Source: Prunus persica
Taxonomy: Eukaryota; Streptophyta; Magnoliopsida; Rosales; Rosaceae
Direction of reading: 5' to 3'
Length of the DNA stretch: 64,000 nt
Assembly: GCF_000346465.2 (NCBI RefSeq)
Contig: NC_034016.1
Coordinates: 14,854,786 to 14,918,785, forward strand
A program made the translations under genes and the position numbers. Positions 45,040-58,100 of this stretch are shown piece by piece. Under the pieces are notes generated by a model. That model was not told the origin of the DNA. It ran no database searches and saw nothing but the letters and a program-made list of their open reading frames with translations. The first letter of the stretch is position 1. Every line of letters starts with the position of its first letter.

Positions 45040-45140
45040 CTAACCCAATAATAGATTTTGGTTGACCTCTTTTGCAACTGCAAGCCCCACTGTAAAACTA
45101 TGGAGGACCATGGCGTAGGACCCTGACATGTAAGATTAGG
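45040..45140 (+). repeat. dispersed 100-bp fragment (also at 61768-61870)
   Basis: CTAACCCAATAATAGATTTT, then TGCAACTGCAA, then AAACTATGGAGGACCATGG occur in the same order at 61768-61870. In the second place they lie in a frame starting MAEPEAAQKVSL. Confidence 0.75.
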
Positions 45141-45227
45141 GGTTTAATGTAGTTAATAGTGTCACGCTCGCAACTCACACATTCATTCTCAAGCCAATTC
45201 TTAGGTATGGACATTTTCAGGGTAAAC

Positions 45228-45505
45228 AGAAAGGTTCCTTAGTAAAAGCCTCATCCATGGCCACGTTACGTATGCCTTATTCTCCCACCACGCATACGCA
45301 TGCAAGTTTCCAACCACCTTCTCCTGCTTTAAATTGGCTTTACGCTGCATCATGGCCTCGCAAAACCAAAACCCACCAAAGAACTAGCAATGTCCACGGC
45401 TCACACACAACAGTACAAGACCCCGGCGAGCCAACCTTGTGTACACTGCCCTCCTCGAAGCCGCCATTGCTGTCATCCAAGGCTTCGGCCCAATCAACAA
45501 TTTTG
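45228..45505 (+). pseudogene. truncated OBAP copy (leader and first codons only)
   Basis: The leader and the start MSTAHT.. at about 45390 match 32490-32780. Homology then stops within the codons for the conserved GFGPINQ and jumps to sequence matching the 3' flank of the intact gene (about 33575). The coding body is lost, and small indels also shift the frame after the start. It is a dead stub left by a deletion after the segmental duplication. Confidence 0.88.
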
Positions 45506-45930
45506 TGGACACAATTTGAAATATAATTCACCGAGTGCTAGTGTAATTTCCGAAATCTCATGATTTTATAGAAACACGAAAAAAATTCATGAGTGTTAGT
45601 GATTCTGAGCTACACAACGTTACTAGTGATACGTATCCTTCCAAAATCCCCTTTATTCAACTAATGATACAAAAGAAGGCATTCAATGTGGCCCATATAC
45701 ATATATGACATGATGACAGAACAAATTAGTACCTTCTAACCAAAATAGTTTTATTCTGTGTGTATACTTGCAACCGGTAATATAGTTTCGTTATTTTGTA
45801 CTTTGTCCTTGAAAAGTTTCACCATTGTTTCGTTCTGTGTATATATATATATTTCTTCTTTCTAACTCTTAATGTTTATTGTTCAGAAAGGAAAGAAAAT
45901 ACGCCTGGGAAGCTACAAGGCAACATCAGC
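45506..45930. other. 3' flank of OBAP stub and NQR copy 2
   Basis: Matches 33575-33972 of unit 1. No gene. Confidence 0.55.
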
Positions 45931-48900
45931 TCATAATCTTGCCGTTTGTTGGCTAAAGGTAGGATCAATGCAAACAACAACCTGCAACAAGGTAACAGCA
46001 AGGAAAAGGGCAATTAGGGGGAAGTTGAGTGGCCACGATCACCATAGTGAGAGTGAGAGAAGTTAAGGATATGACAGAATACTTACCTTTCCTACACTTT
46101 TACCAGAATGGAGATATTCCACGGCATCCGCAACAGAACGTACACCCAAAAATTGTTTTGGGTCTAAAGAAACCTATAAAATTGAAGGCGGCCAGCATAC
46201 AATCAGGAACACCGATGATTCGAGTTCAAGAAGTTCATGGATAAGAACTAGCAGTAAATTTAGTTGGTGCTTTATGTAGACATATTTACCTTCAGCTTTC
46301 CCATAGAGAAAAGATGAAATAGTTTATCCAGATGTTCTTGCCAGAAGTGACTGTATTGCAATAGGAAGAAACCAGCCTGAAAAGATTAGCATTGTCATAT
46401 CAACTAGTTTTCGATTTCTTGACATTTAAACTCAAGGGAATAAATGAGGTAAATAACGGTCTATTAAATGAGGACCAATTTAGCATTTAGCAGCTACATA
46501 CCACAGTTTGGCTTTTCGCTAAGAGCTTTTCGCAAAGTCCTGGGTAGTTTGATGGCTTCCACCCATGCTCTCCTTGATACTGAGTCCAGAATGAATCATG
46601 TCATGGGAATAGATGAAAACCAAGAACGTCATACCCACGAAATTCAAGAGCAGACAAGAAAAAGGTCAAGTGAAAATACTAGTTAAGTGATATCTTCAGG
46701 AAAGTATGAACCTGTACATACATATCCATGTGAATGTGATCAATCCATCCTAGAAATTTTATACCTCTGCATGCATGGTTAAGACTGTTGATTGGAGCTT
46801 ATATTGATTTCAATATTTTTCTATATTTCAATCATTCTATTCAAATGTCAGCATATCAATTGTCAAGAAAGACGATCATAGAGTAAGTGTAACAACTTTT
46901 ATGCTCGCATGAATACACAACCTGAGAAATCATTCCGATCACTATGAGTCGTCCATAAACCGCAAGAGCATTCAGGCACAAATCGAACATGTCACCACCT
47001 ACAGACTCATAGATAATGTCAACGCCTTTGGGAAACTCCTTCTTTAGAACCTAGAGAAATGAAAGTTATCAATAACCCCATGCTTTGTACTTAAATGACT
47101 TTAGAATCAAATTATTGCATTGCTCCTTAAACTGAATCAGATCAAAAGACATTTAGTTCTTACTGTGCGTGTTCCTTTATCCATTATGGGTCCATTTTCA
47201 CCTTACCATTCCACCAAATACAACTAAGAAACAATTTCGTAAATCAACGGGAAAGATTCAAAAGACATACAGTCTTGATATCTTCAGCTTTATAGTCTAT
47301 GACTCGATCCACCCCCAATTCTTTCAAAAGCTTCGCCTTTTCTTCACCTCGACAAGTTGCAACCACAGTGTTTCGAGCTAGCTTTGCAAGCTGTGCGTAT
47401 AAAAGACTGCTAAGAGTAATGTTTGAGCAAAGAAGACAAGGTTGACATCATATGACGTCAGAATTCAACTGGCAAAATTAAACAAATTTTTTTTATATAA
47501 AAATAATAAAAAAAGGATGGACAATCCTTCCCGAAGGGAACTAGGAAAGAAATCTAGGGTGGTCTTTTGGATTACAATCTTAGGACATAAGGAATACACC
47601 TTTTATTTTCTAAATGTAGTTGGAAAAAAGTCATAGTTTTCTAGCCTTTCCAACTCTGTTTAAATTCAATCCCCAAATGCACCACAAACTAGGTTATAAC
47701 TTTTTCCTGAGTGATTGGATCCCATAATCTTTAAGAAACTGAGGTTGAAGTGGATTTTCTGAAAGAAAGAAAGCGGTAGCCTAAATTAAATGCCCTGCTG
47801 GTGCTTTTGTGCCTAAACCCTAGGGCAGTGCTTTTGTGCCTACTAAAATCTGGAAAACTAGAGAACCTAGGAAACTAACAAATAAATTGGGAAACTAATC
47901 ATTTCATCTACCCTTCTTCTTCTTCGTCTTCTTCTAAGCATGCATGTCATAAAGAGCTATTCCTATATTTGAAACCAAACCTGGACTGCAAATTGTCCAG
48001 TCCCTCCAGCAGCAGCAGTAACAAGAACTACTTTTCCAGATTCCAGTTGTCCCGCTCCCGCCTAGAGGTTCATAATAAAATAAATTGTAAGACAAGTGGT
48101 GCGTCTCAGTGAATAATCTAACACAAACTATTAAAAACAATGAAGGCTACAGAACAAAGAATATAATGCACAATGGCTAGAAAGTTATTAGAAAAAGGGC
48201 ACGACGTTATCATCTGAATGTGACCACCAAGAATTCAGCGAAGGAAATAATATGCAATTCTGATACACAAATACATATATGTGCACTAACAGTTTTTGGA
48301 CTACACATTATTTTCCGACTATACATACGCATACATTTAACCTTTTCTAGAGCGATTGATGCAGTCAGCCCTGAAGTAAGCATAGCGACAACTTCTGGAT
48401 CCGGTCTTTCCACAGGAAGGATGTGTTTTGAAGGCACCTAACTCAAGTGCAAAGCTCATCAGTTATTACACTAGTAATTGATAGTAAAAATAAACAAAAG
48501 AAAGATATCAAAAAATAGAATAGAATCATGATTAGTGTAAACTTGGAAACATTCCTGACATTACATATGAAAGCACTTCTTAGTAAACATTGAAAGAAAA
48601 AAAGAACAGTATTCTTCAGACAGTGTACCATCGTGAATTCTGCATAACTTCCAAAAGTCATGATTGCAGCTGGAGTACCAACTTTCAAGTTAGTGACAGA
48701 TTCCCCAACTGCTGCAATTATCCCCACAGCCTGCAACATTGCGACATACTTTATCAACTAGGCATCATAGATAGCAATAACTTCATAAACCTAAAGGCCC
48801 TCAACTGCATGAATGATTATAAGAATGTCAAAAATTATATATTGTCCTGCACCTCAAAACCACAATCAAATGGAAGCTGGGATTCAAGATCTTTGTTGCT

Positions 48901-51549
48901 TCCACTAAAATAACGTCCTGAGCTGTAATTTACCTACCAAAAATAAGTCCTTGTTAGAGCATATATTAATGTGCAGAGGGAGAATGTAGAATTTACTTTA
49001 CAAAAAGAGACAGAAATCTTCAATATCATTATACTCGGCAACAATTTTCACATCATAAACTTACATCACTAGCATTTACGCCAGCATATATGACTTTCAC
49101 AAGAACGTGGTCTGGTTTAATGGGTAATCTCAATGGTGTGCGCACTACGCCGGTAGCATTACGAAAATTGTGACTCAAGGTGTGAACAACTCTGGAGAAA
49201 AAGAACTACAATTAACTACCAAATACTAAAAACAAAACCACTTGAAACAAAAGTTAGTTTAGGCTAGCTTCTGCCATATAATGTTAAGCGAAATATGAGA
49301 ACCGTTTGAACAGATAATAAATGAAACATGAATGGAAGAGGTGTCGGGACTACAAGACCAAAGCCATAATTTATATTGAGCATTTTACGCATAAGCAATG
49401 TAATAACGGTCAGAAAGTTTTTCTTTCACAAAGATTTTGCAATCAAAGGATTTTGTCAAGTCAAGTACAACAAAAGTAAAATTCTGACTAGGCTAAACAA
49501 ATTAAATTTATGGATTGACAATAATATATATCCCACCGTATAAGAAAATGAACGTGTATCTCCTCATGACTATGTGGAAAGGGGGGAAAATAATGTTTGA
49601 TGTATTATTACTAACAGTTTCTCAAAACTTTGTGGAAGTTGAAGATTCAAAGGAGCTTGGAATATTGGAGCATTTGTCACAGCTCTTTTTGTCTGGCTAA
49701 TCAAGTATTTTGCTTCTTCTGCGGGAGTTGGCCAATATTCCATGCCTCTTCGATTGGTAATCCATAGGCATGAACCAGCTTTACTCTCATCAGTAATAAG
49801 CTCAAAAGCACCTAAAATGCATAACAGCTTTTATTCAATAAACATGGTGGGTTAAACAATAAACAATAGCATCTATACAATCTAAAAGAAAGACTTTGAC
49901 CTTCTTCAAAAGAAACGAGAAAGAGAAAGCATACCTTTCACTACCATTTCCATACGGACAAAGCCGCCCATTATACTAACAAATTTAGAACCCGCCTTTA
50001 AGCCCATGTCAGTTCTTTCAACAAACTGCATCAAAGAAGTTGGCAATATTTTTTTCTTAAGATATTCGTAGTCTTATTTCAGTTGGGTTTAAGTTACAAT
50101 CTTACTTCAGGACAAAGCACATTGATGCGAATCCCTTTATGCTTGTAGGGAACCAGAGATCTAGTAAACTGAACAACACCGCCTGCAAAAACATTATTCT
50201 ATGATTGTCAATTTATCCATGAAAGTGGCACTTACAAATATCTCTGCACACACATGTTAGGTGTACTTAAGCTTATCTGTATTCTTTTAATGCTTCATAA
50301 CAAAATGGTATAGACTGACCAAAAAAAAAAAGATTCGGACAGGAAATCAGAGACAAAAGCTACTGCATAGAACAAACCTTTTGAGCCAGAGTAGATTGGA
50401 TCACCGTCGAGCGGGTAAAGACCTGCAGCAGAACCCATATTGATAATTACGCCAGGTTTTTTCACAGCTTGCATGGTTTTAATCTGTTTGAAACATAGTT
50501 GATTCATGAGAGATGAGACACACTAATGTAGTAAAAAATATATAAGTTCAGAAGCATAATAACAGAGAGAGACGAAGATCAATTAACCAAGAATTAAGAC
50601 GAAGAGCAGTTTATTATTCACTTTCAGAAGCCCAAATTGATACGACTAAAACATCAGGAATGACAACATATTCTCACTCATCACTATGGACTAAACTTTA
50701 ATAGGCAATGGCCCTGAATAGAACTTTATGCAGCAGACTCACATTAGCAGATATGGAAGGTACGGGTATCAAGAAAACATAGTCCAAGTTCAAACGTACC
50801 GCAAGGCGAGTGCAATCAATAACTGCAATCAGATTCAAGTTAACTGTTAGTCTCCATGAGCGAGTACCGTCAGTTTGATCCTTATGGAATGGTATGGGAT
50901 TAATGATGCCTGCACTGTTAATACAGATATCCAATCCTCCAAATGTTGCTAAATGTTTCTCAAACGCAGCAGCTATATTTCCTGTCCATCACATAAAGAA
51001 TAATGTAATTATCTGAAAGGTAGCATCTAATCCAAATTAGTAAAACTGCACACATAGAATGAATGAGAACCAAGCCTCTTCAAATTTCTAGTTGTCAGTA
51101 TGAAATGCAGATACATGTACAGATTTCAAATCAAACATGCCTCAAAAACAAAATCTTCTGATTTTTTCTTCTTGTCTATGTCCAAACGTTTTTACTCATT
51201 GAAAAATAAGACCCTTGTGAAATATGTACATCAAGGAATTAATATTTGACAGCAGGGTTTTGTAATAAGCATTATTTTATGAGATTTTTGTAGAAATGCT
51301 CACCTGAACTTATACTTCAGTTTCAATTTGTCACATTAAAGAAAAATTTATGAAAAATGTCATCTTAATTTTTCAAAATCCGTTATTTGTCATCTGACTT
51401 TAAGACCATCCAATTTTCCATCCATTTTTAAAGGTATTTTAGTCTTTTCATTTTCAAGGGAAAAAAAAAAGAGAGACCTCTCTCTTTCCCCAAAACACAT
51501 CGCACAGGACCCCCCCTTCCCACATGGGATAAACGTAAATACAAGATTC

Positions 51550-51597
<48 letters not shown>

Positions 51598-54178
51598 AGA
51601 GCATGTATAAATTTTTTTATGGTGTCCATTGAGCATATATGAAATTTTCAGATACCTGATTTAAAACTACTTAAGCTTCCCACCCAAAATCCAACCTCCT
51701 TCTTGTCTTCATAGTTTTATTAACTTATGCCACTGTGTTTCTGTTGAAGGATTTAAAGTTTCCTTGGGCACTAGCTACCGAGGAGTTGATTTGGTAGATG
51801 TCCTTCCACAAATTTTCAATATGCAAATGGACAAATACCAAAATGAAAAAAGAAGAAGAAAAAGGTGGACTCGGTTTGAGAGAATTTGTGTGTGGAGGGT
51901 AGGTGTTCCATAGTAGAGAGAGAAAGAGTAAGGAGAAAAGTGAAGGGGGAATGGAGAAAGGAGCTGTGAAGAGGGGAATGGATTTCAAGGTGGGTGGGGT
52001 TGGTTGGAGTCGTCAGTGGTGCATAAGGGATGGGGGAATGTGAGAATTTTTTTTTTCAATTTTTATTTTTTAAAAGATATTCAATTTTTTTTTTATAATG
52101 AATTTTAAAATACACTTGAAAATGGAAAGACTAAAATATGCTTAAAAATGGATGGAAATTTAGATGGTGTTAAAGTCAAATGACAAATCATGGATTTTGA
52201 AAAATTAAAGTGACATTTGTCTTAAATTTTTCTTTAAGGTGACAAATTGAAGCTTATATATAAGTTCATGTGACATTTCTACAAATCTCTTATTTTATTA
52301 TTCTAAAAATCTATAGGTTCGTAGGTCTAACCTGGCCTGCATGAACTGGGTGACAATTTCCAATACGACCCAACTTGAAACCCGCATGAAAAATTAGCGA
52401 GTCAAATCCACACTATTAAATTTTTGTGTCATTTTCAGGTCAACCTGCCATGACCCATTTAATAAATAAGTGAGTTTTGAGTCAACCGCTAAAATACCTA
52501 TGTAACTCGTTTAATAAAGGGGTTGTGTCACATGTCAACCCTTATAATACCCATAACCTGTTTCTTTGTTTCTTCTTCATTTTCTTAATTTTTTTTAATT
52601 TTTATTTCTCTTTCTCAATCTTCATACATACATAGGTAAATGTAATCACAATTTTTTTTAAATAAAAAACTAATTAATAAAATTGTAATTACTTGATTAG
52701 ATTATCAAAATTCAGGTTTTTTATTTGTTTTTTGATGACATTGTGAATTTGAGATGTAACCCTTTGTTGTTTTTGGGCTTTCTTTCTTTTTATTTGTTTT
52801 TACTTATTGCCCAATAACTTAATTATGCAAGTGATTCTTGTATGGGCCATGCAAGTTATTCTTTCTTTTTAGGGAAAAAGGTAGACTCGGTTTGGGTGGG
52901 CTGAGGGAATTTGTGTGTGGAGGATGGGTGTTTCATGATAGATAAAGGAGGAGGAAGGGGATGTGAAGCAGGAAGGGGGAATGGATTTCAAGGTGGGTAG
53001 GGTTAGTTGGAGCCGCTGGTGGGGCACAGGAGATGGGGAAAGGTAAGAAATTTATTTATTTTTCAATTTTAATTATTTAAAGATATATTTAAAAAAATTA
53101 TAATAAATTTTCCATTTTTAAAATACCTTTAAAATGGATGGAAAATTGGATGGTGCTAAAGTCAGATGACAAATCATGGATTTTGAAAAATTAAGGTGAT
53201 ATTTCTCTTAAACTTTTCTTTAAGATGACAAATTGAAAATGAGATATAAGTACATGTGACATTTCTATAAAAATCCCTTCTTTTTATTTGTTTTAAATTT
53301 TTACTCAATTATGCAAGTGATTCTGAAAAAATAAAATAACATAATAAACATTTTTGGTCCACCTTTTTAGCTTGCTAGTTACTAGTTGCTACCACTTATT
53401 GACCCCTAAAAAAGAGAGCTACTAGTTGCTATCACACATATGGAGAATGTAAACTAGAGGCATGTCATCAATTCAAGTCAATATATTGCAAGGCTTTAGA
53501 GAACATTCTTATTTGATTCTGATAAGAATTACTTTTTTAGTTAAATTATGATAAGAAATCAAATATAGCAATCCTGATCATTTGTTAAACAAGTTATTAA
53601 TTAGGTAACTTGTTGAATAACCTATTTAACACGACTCGAACTCAGCACGATACGTTTATTAAATAGGTCGGATTTGAGTTGAGCATTCTTGACATGTTTA
53701 TTATCCTAACACAACATGACCCATTGCCAATCGGATATGTTGTTAATTACTATCTCTATACATACCTTTGGTACTTTTTTGGCTCCCTGTACAATGATTG
53801 GTGTCACTGTGCAGAGTGGTATTCATTCCTAAATCAGTCTTATGTACAACTAGTTGACTTACCTGTATCAGTCACGTCGCATTTCACAAACAAGGCAGAT
53901 GGAAAACCTAAACTGGTATGGAAATTGGCATTCTCCTTCTGAACAAGGGATGCAACTTCCTTCCCCTTTTCTTCAGATAAATCGACCACCGTCACAAATA
54001 TTCCCTTCGCTCCAAGAGCCAAGCTAAGAGCTTTTCCTGCATATTAAGAGTCAAAGCAGAACCAGTCTTCTTGCTGTTCAAGTTTGATGACAAAGATTAA
54101 TATAGCAGTAGATGATGGTTTACCAATTCCAGAAGCTCCACCAGTGACCAGAGCTGAAAGGCCAGGTTTTAGCTCCAT
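45931..54178 (-). CDS. NQR: SDR + quinone oxidoreductase (MDR) fusion protein, copy 2
   Basis: The same 18 exons as copy 1: 54178-54124, 54036-53863, 50981-50800, 50483-50378, 50182-50106, 50025-49935, 49811-49616, 49191-49065, 48933-48853, 48730-48629, 48437-48342, 48061-47981, 47390-47271, 47050-46922, 46579-46502, 46376-46290, 46173-46087, 45981-45931. They give 639 residues (one extra codon each in exons 6 and 7). SDR motifs and the YSGSK site are kept. In the MDR half the stretch [14 protein letters not shown] of copy 1 reads [14 protein letters not shown], two Gly-to-Arg changes in the nucleotide-binding region. Intron 2 is 2.9 kb because of transposon insertions. No stop or splice lesion seen, so it may be active or in early decay. 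Confidence 0.85.
51281..52289. mobile_element. non-autonomous Mutator-like element in NQR copy 2 intron 2
   Basis: The ends GAGATTTTTGTAGAAATG and CATTTCTACAAATCTC begin inverted repeats of about 190 bases. They are flanked by an identical 9-bp duplication TTATTTTAT (51272-51280, 52290-52298). Absent from copy 1, so it inserted after the duplication or was lost there. The interior has a CT microsatellite and a short unidentified frame on the minus strand. Confidence 0.82.
51549..51592. repeat. (CT)n microsatellite
   Basis: CT run of about 40 bases, one TG interruption at the left, inside the Mutator-like element. Confidence 0.9.
52299..52867. other. AT-rich insertion sequence in the intron
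   Basis: No gene. It contains GACCC..AACCCG-type words that recur loosely inverted near 53590-53720. This suggests a further old transposon interrupted by the element at 52868, but I cannot define its ends. Confidence 0.3.
52868..53279. mobile_element. truncated second copy of the same Mutator-like family
   Basis: It runs in the same orientation as the right half of 51281-52289 (shared AATGGATTTCAAGGTGGGT and AAATCATGGATTTTGAAAAA). It ends at the same kind of terminus (GACATTTCTATAAAAATC). The left half and left TIR are missing. Confidence 0.75.
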
Positions 54179-54597
54179 TTCTTTTCTGCGGAAATTGACC
54201 GTCGAATTTGAAAGAGCTGATGATGATCTTAGCTGTGGTTGAGTTGTGTTGTCTTTAGAATGGCTATTTTGTCCAGAGAATTTCTAGTTGCTTCTTGAGT
54301 TATGTTGTCACCTTGGAATTCATGGCTATTTTATCCACAGAATTTTTAGTTGCTTCCAGAGTGTTGTCTGATGAGATTGATAAGATAGTGCTGAGTTCCG
54401 GTAATTTTTCTTTTTTTCCTTTTTTGGCTGAAGCACCTTCTGTAGGCACGTTATCATGTTTGGAGAATATTGTTTTATGGCAGACAATAGCATGTGTTAG
54501 GAAGGAGAATGATAGAAACTTTTTCTTTAACATTTTTTTTTGGATCTTCTTTCTTTCTTACATGACATGTGTCATTTTTTAAAGTTTCAACCCTTTA
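54179..54597. other. upstream region of NQR copy 2
   Basis: Leader and promoter. A stretch of about 65 bases (ATGGCTATTTT..GTTGCTTC) is repeated at about 54258 and 54322. No gene. Confidence 0.5.
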
Positions 54598-54884
54598 GAG
54601 CAACTCCACCCATGATGGCAAAGTCTAAGGCAAGGGCAAGCAAGGGCTGCCACTATTCACGCGAATAGTGTCATCCTTGCCATTTGTGGTTCCACCCATG
54701 AGGGCAAAGTCTAGGGCAAGTCTAGGGCAATTACTATTCATTGTACTTTATTTCCTATTTTTTTATACTTTAAATCATTAATTTTGATAATCTTTTGTAA
54801 TTAAATTTTCGGATAAGATTTTCGGATGAGAATCTCGGTTGCCACGTGTCTTATTCCAGATAAAATTTTCGGATATTCATTAAT

Positions 54885-55130
54885 AAAAATTATAATCTCA
54901 GATTTCCAATAAAACTTTCACCCTCTAAAATTGTGCCACGTGTCCCATGTCAGATAAGATTTTCAGATATTTTTAAAAAATTATAATCTCATATTTCAGA
55001 TAAGATCTTCACCCTCTAAAATTGTGCCATGTGTCCCATGTCTGATAAGATTTTCAGATATTTTTTTACAAATAGTGATCTCAGATTTCAGATAAGATTT
55101 TCACCCTCTAAAATTGTGCCACGTGTCATC
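54885..55130 (+). repeat. about 85-bp tandem repeat, three units
   Basis: Three diverged units share TTTCACCCTCTAAAATTGTG followed by CCACGTGTC and GATAAGATTTTCAGATA. It lies near the left end of the Harbinger element, just upstream of its transposase. Confidence 0.8.
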
Positions 55131-55240
55131 TCTATCTTCTGAATCCCTCTATAAAACTACACCATCAACACCACTCCTCTCACACCATCCCTTATATATT
55201 TCTTCATTTCTCAGATTTTACAAAACACATTATACTCTCA

Positions 55241-56602
55241 ATGTCAAACTTCAGGAGGGTGTTGGAGAGGCAATAGAAAGAATGGGAAGAAATCCGGCGT
55301 AGACGTGAGGAAGAAGATCGGGACGCCGATGAAGAAGAGGAAGAAATGCTTGTAGCAGCGGCGGTGTGTATGATGAATCAATCAAGCCAACACCATCGTC
55401 GTCGTGCCCAGAATATTGACAGACGCAGAGAGTCTCGAGGTAAGAATCTCTTGGAGGATTACTTTATCCCAAATTCGTTATATCCAGTTTCTAAGTTTCG
55501 AGAGAGATATAGAATGTAGCCACATTTGTTCCAAAAAATCATGCATGATATTTGTAATTACGACACATACTTCATTCAAAAGCATGATGCTGTTGGAGTT
55601 TTGGGTCTTATCCCGGAGCAAAAACTTACAGCTGCTTTGCGGATGCTTGCTTATGGGGCATCTGCAGAGCAGGTGGATGAGATTGCAAGGATGGGAAAAT
55701 CTACTATCCTAGAGTGCTTGGTGAGATTCTGTGATGCAGTGGAAAATTTGTACACGAGGGAGTACCTTCGCAAACCCGCTCCGAGGGACCTGCAAAGGCT
55801 TCTACAAAAAGGCGAGGCTCGAGGTTTCCCAGGAATGATCGAAAGCATCGATTGCATGCATTGGCAGTGGAAGAATTGTCCTACTGCGTGGCAAGGAGAG
55901 TATGAGAATCGGAAGGGCCAAAAAAGTATCATTTTGGAGGTCGTAGCTTCATTTGACACTTGGGTTTGGCATGCCTTTTTCGGGGTTGCCGGATCTCAGA
56001 ATGACCTCAATGTCCTTGGTCAATCCCCGGTGTTCGACGAGGTATTGCGAGGTCATTCCCCCCAGGTCACATACCAAATCAACAATACCGTATACTCTGG
56101 TGCGTACTACCTTGCCGACGGAATTTATCCTAGGTGGACGACATTCGTGAAAACAATTCCAAATCCCCGATCCGAGAAGGAAAGAAGCTTTGATGCCTTT
56201 CAAGAAGGCTACAGGAAAGACGTGAAAAGGTGTTTCGGTATCTTGCAAGCTCGTTGGGCAATTATTAGGGGTGCTGCTCGGATGCTAGATGAGGAGGTGC
56301 TGCGGAGTATTATGATGACTTGCATCATCCTCCACAACATGATTGTGGAGGATGAGTATGACTACGATGCTCCAGAGGTGTTTGAACCCGATCCTATGAA
56401 CACGGCGTTGACAAGAATATATAAAAGGCCGATGGGACCAAATGGACTACCAATGGAGCCCGAACCGTTACTTCGGGATGGTCGATTCAACAACCCCATG
56501 ATTGATTGTTATCAAGAAATGCAATCTTCATATGTTCACGAAAGACGTCAAGTTGACTTGATCGAGCACTTGTGGCAGATGAAATGCAATCACAATGGAT
56601 GA
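55241..56602 (+). pseudogene. Harbinger DDE transposase (two nonsense codons)
   Basis: One frame from the ATG at 55241 to the stop at 56602 would be 454 codons, but TAG codons at 55274-55276 and 55517-55519 break it. The remaining 358-residue frame from 55526 keeps the plant transposon protein domain (PF04827). Visible parts are ESIDCMHWQWKNCPTAW with the first catalytic Asp, a second Asp region near GSQNDLNVL, YYLADGIYP, and ERSFDAFQEGYRKDVKRCFG towards the catalytic Glu. The N-terminal acidic/basic stretch precedes the second stop. Family role: cut-and-paste transposition at TTA/TAA sites together with the Myb-like partner. Confidence 0.9.
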
Positions 56603-56904
56603 AGGCTAGATTCGTGCTTTGTTTGGAATTATGCTTTGTTTTTATGTGTGGTGTTTTGTGGAATTATTGCGAGGTCTTTTTTATTATTATGCTTTTATGT
56701 ATGGTTTGTTTTGTGTGTTGTTTGCAATAAATGAAGGTTTGTTTTTAATTAATCTTTGTGAGGAATGCTCAAATGTTTTTAATAAATAGTCCAATTATAG
56801 AATGCTTTTTTGATTGAATAAAAAAGAAACAATACAACAAATTAAAGGATAATACAACAATTTAAAAAAAATATAACAATTATAAAAAAATACAACAATA
56901 CAAT

Positions 56905-58061
56905 CTAATGGTTTTCATCATTTAGCCAATCCGTATTGCTAGGTCCGTCGTCATAGAAAAGTTTTCTTCTCATCACATCCCTTCGTTTATGCTTCCAATA
57001 GGCCTTTGTTTCAGGAGACATATGGCTCGTATCCATGGCCATGATTTTCATCTCTCTCTCATCGTCGTCTTTTTCTTTTGCATGTTGCTTTTCAATTGCA
57101 AAGCTTCCAATCGTGTCTTGTCCGCTTCATCTCTCTTCAAGTCTCTCTCATATCTTAGAGAGTTGTTCTTAGCTATTTGCTCGAATATTTGAACACAATC
57201 AATGTTCGAAGTGGCCCCTCTCTTGGCCTTTGCCGCCTTTCTCCCAATAGGTCTCGGCGGACGTGGGAGTGGTGACTCCGTTTCCATTGGGGAGTCCAAT
57301 GGCGATTCGTGGAGCGGCGTCTCATGCAACACAACCGGAGGTGCGGTAGGAATAATTTTGAATCTGGAACAATCCTTGACAATTTCCCAACATTGGAAAT
57401 GCACAAAACTTTTTTTCCCTTGCCCCGTGGCACCTAACCACATTTGTGCTTGTATGATCTATTCAAAATAAATAATTGAAAGTGCATTAAAAAAATATAC
57501 AATGCAAGAAATTATAAACTATTTTGAAATGCAAGAATAAAATTGATTATGTAAATAAATATAGACAAATTGAAAATGCAAAAACAAAAATAAAGATTAT
57601 GCATGAAATTATAAACTATTTTGAAATGCAAGAATAAAATTGATTATGTAAATAAATAAAGCCAATTAGGAAATGCAAAAATAAAATAAACATTGTGCAA
57701 CAAAAATAAATAGAATATGCAATAAAAAAAAGTTACATTAAATTGATTAAAATGGCAATTAAAAATATTTTACCTCATCGGAAAGATTTTGACCGCTCCG
57801 AATGTTCTCCCTTGCTTTTGTCAAGGTATTTCTCCATTTCCCTAACTCTTTGTTTAGAAGTTTCCATCTACTAGACAAAGCCATTTCGGTCCGAATGGAA
57901 CCCGATCTTTGACAAAATTCTCCATGAATTTTGCTCCACATATGATGGAACTTCATCTCATTGCCCGTGATAGGGTCATGACTAACGTTCACCCAAGACT
58001 CGCACAACGCAATATCTTCCTGGGTTGACCACGAGCCTCCGATTTCGACAGAAGATGCCAT
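56905..58061 (-). pseudogene. Harbinger Myb/SANT-like ORF1 (NAM-associated type), frameshifted
   Basis: Exon 1 is 58061-57774, with SWSTQEDIALCESWVNVSHD and an FHHMWSKIHGEF trihelix-type motif. Exon 2 starts at 57458 (donor GAGGTAAAA, acceptor AATAG, phase 0). The open frame ends at 57048. The coding sense (IMAMDTSHMSPETKAYW...) continues in the neighbouring frame to a stop at 56905-56907, so a single-base indel in the A-rich tract near 57070 is likely. This protein class normally binds the element ends and brings in the transposase. Confidence 0.82.
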
Positions 58062-58100
58062 TTGTTTATTTTCTACAAATGGAAAGTAGTACAAAAATGT

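Larger units (their letters stand above)
45228..54280. repeat. segmental duplication, unit 2
   Basis: Collinear with 32490-41680. Differences: about 800 bases of OBAP deleted, several intron indels, and a 2.6-kb insertion in NQR intron 2 (about 51231-53825). Confidence 0.85.

Noticed and set aside
57202..57471. Plus-strand frame in the Harbinger element
   Set aside because: Shadow of the minus-strand Myb/SANT-like gene.
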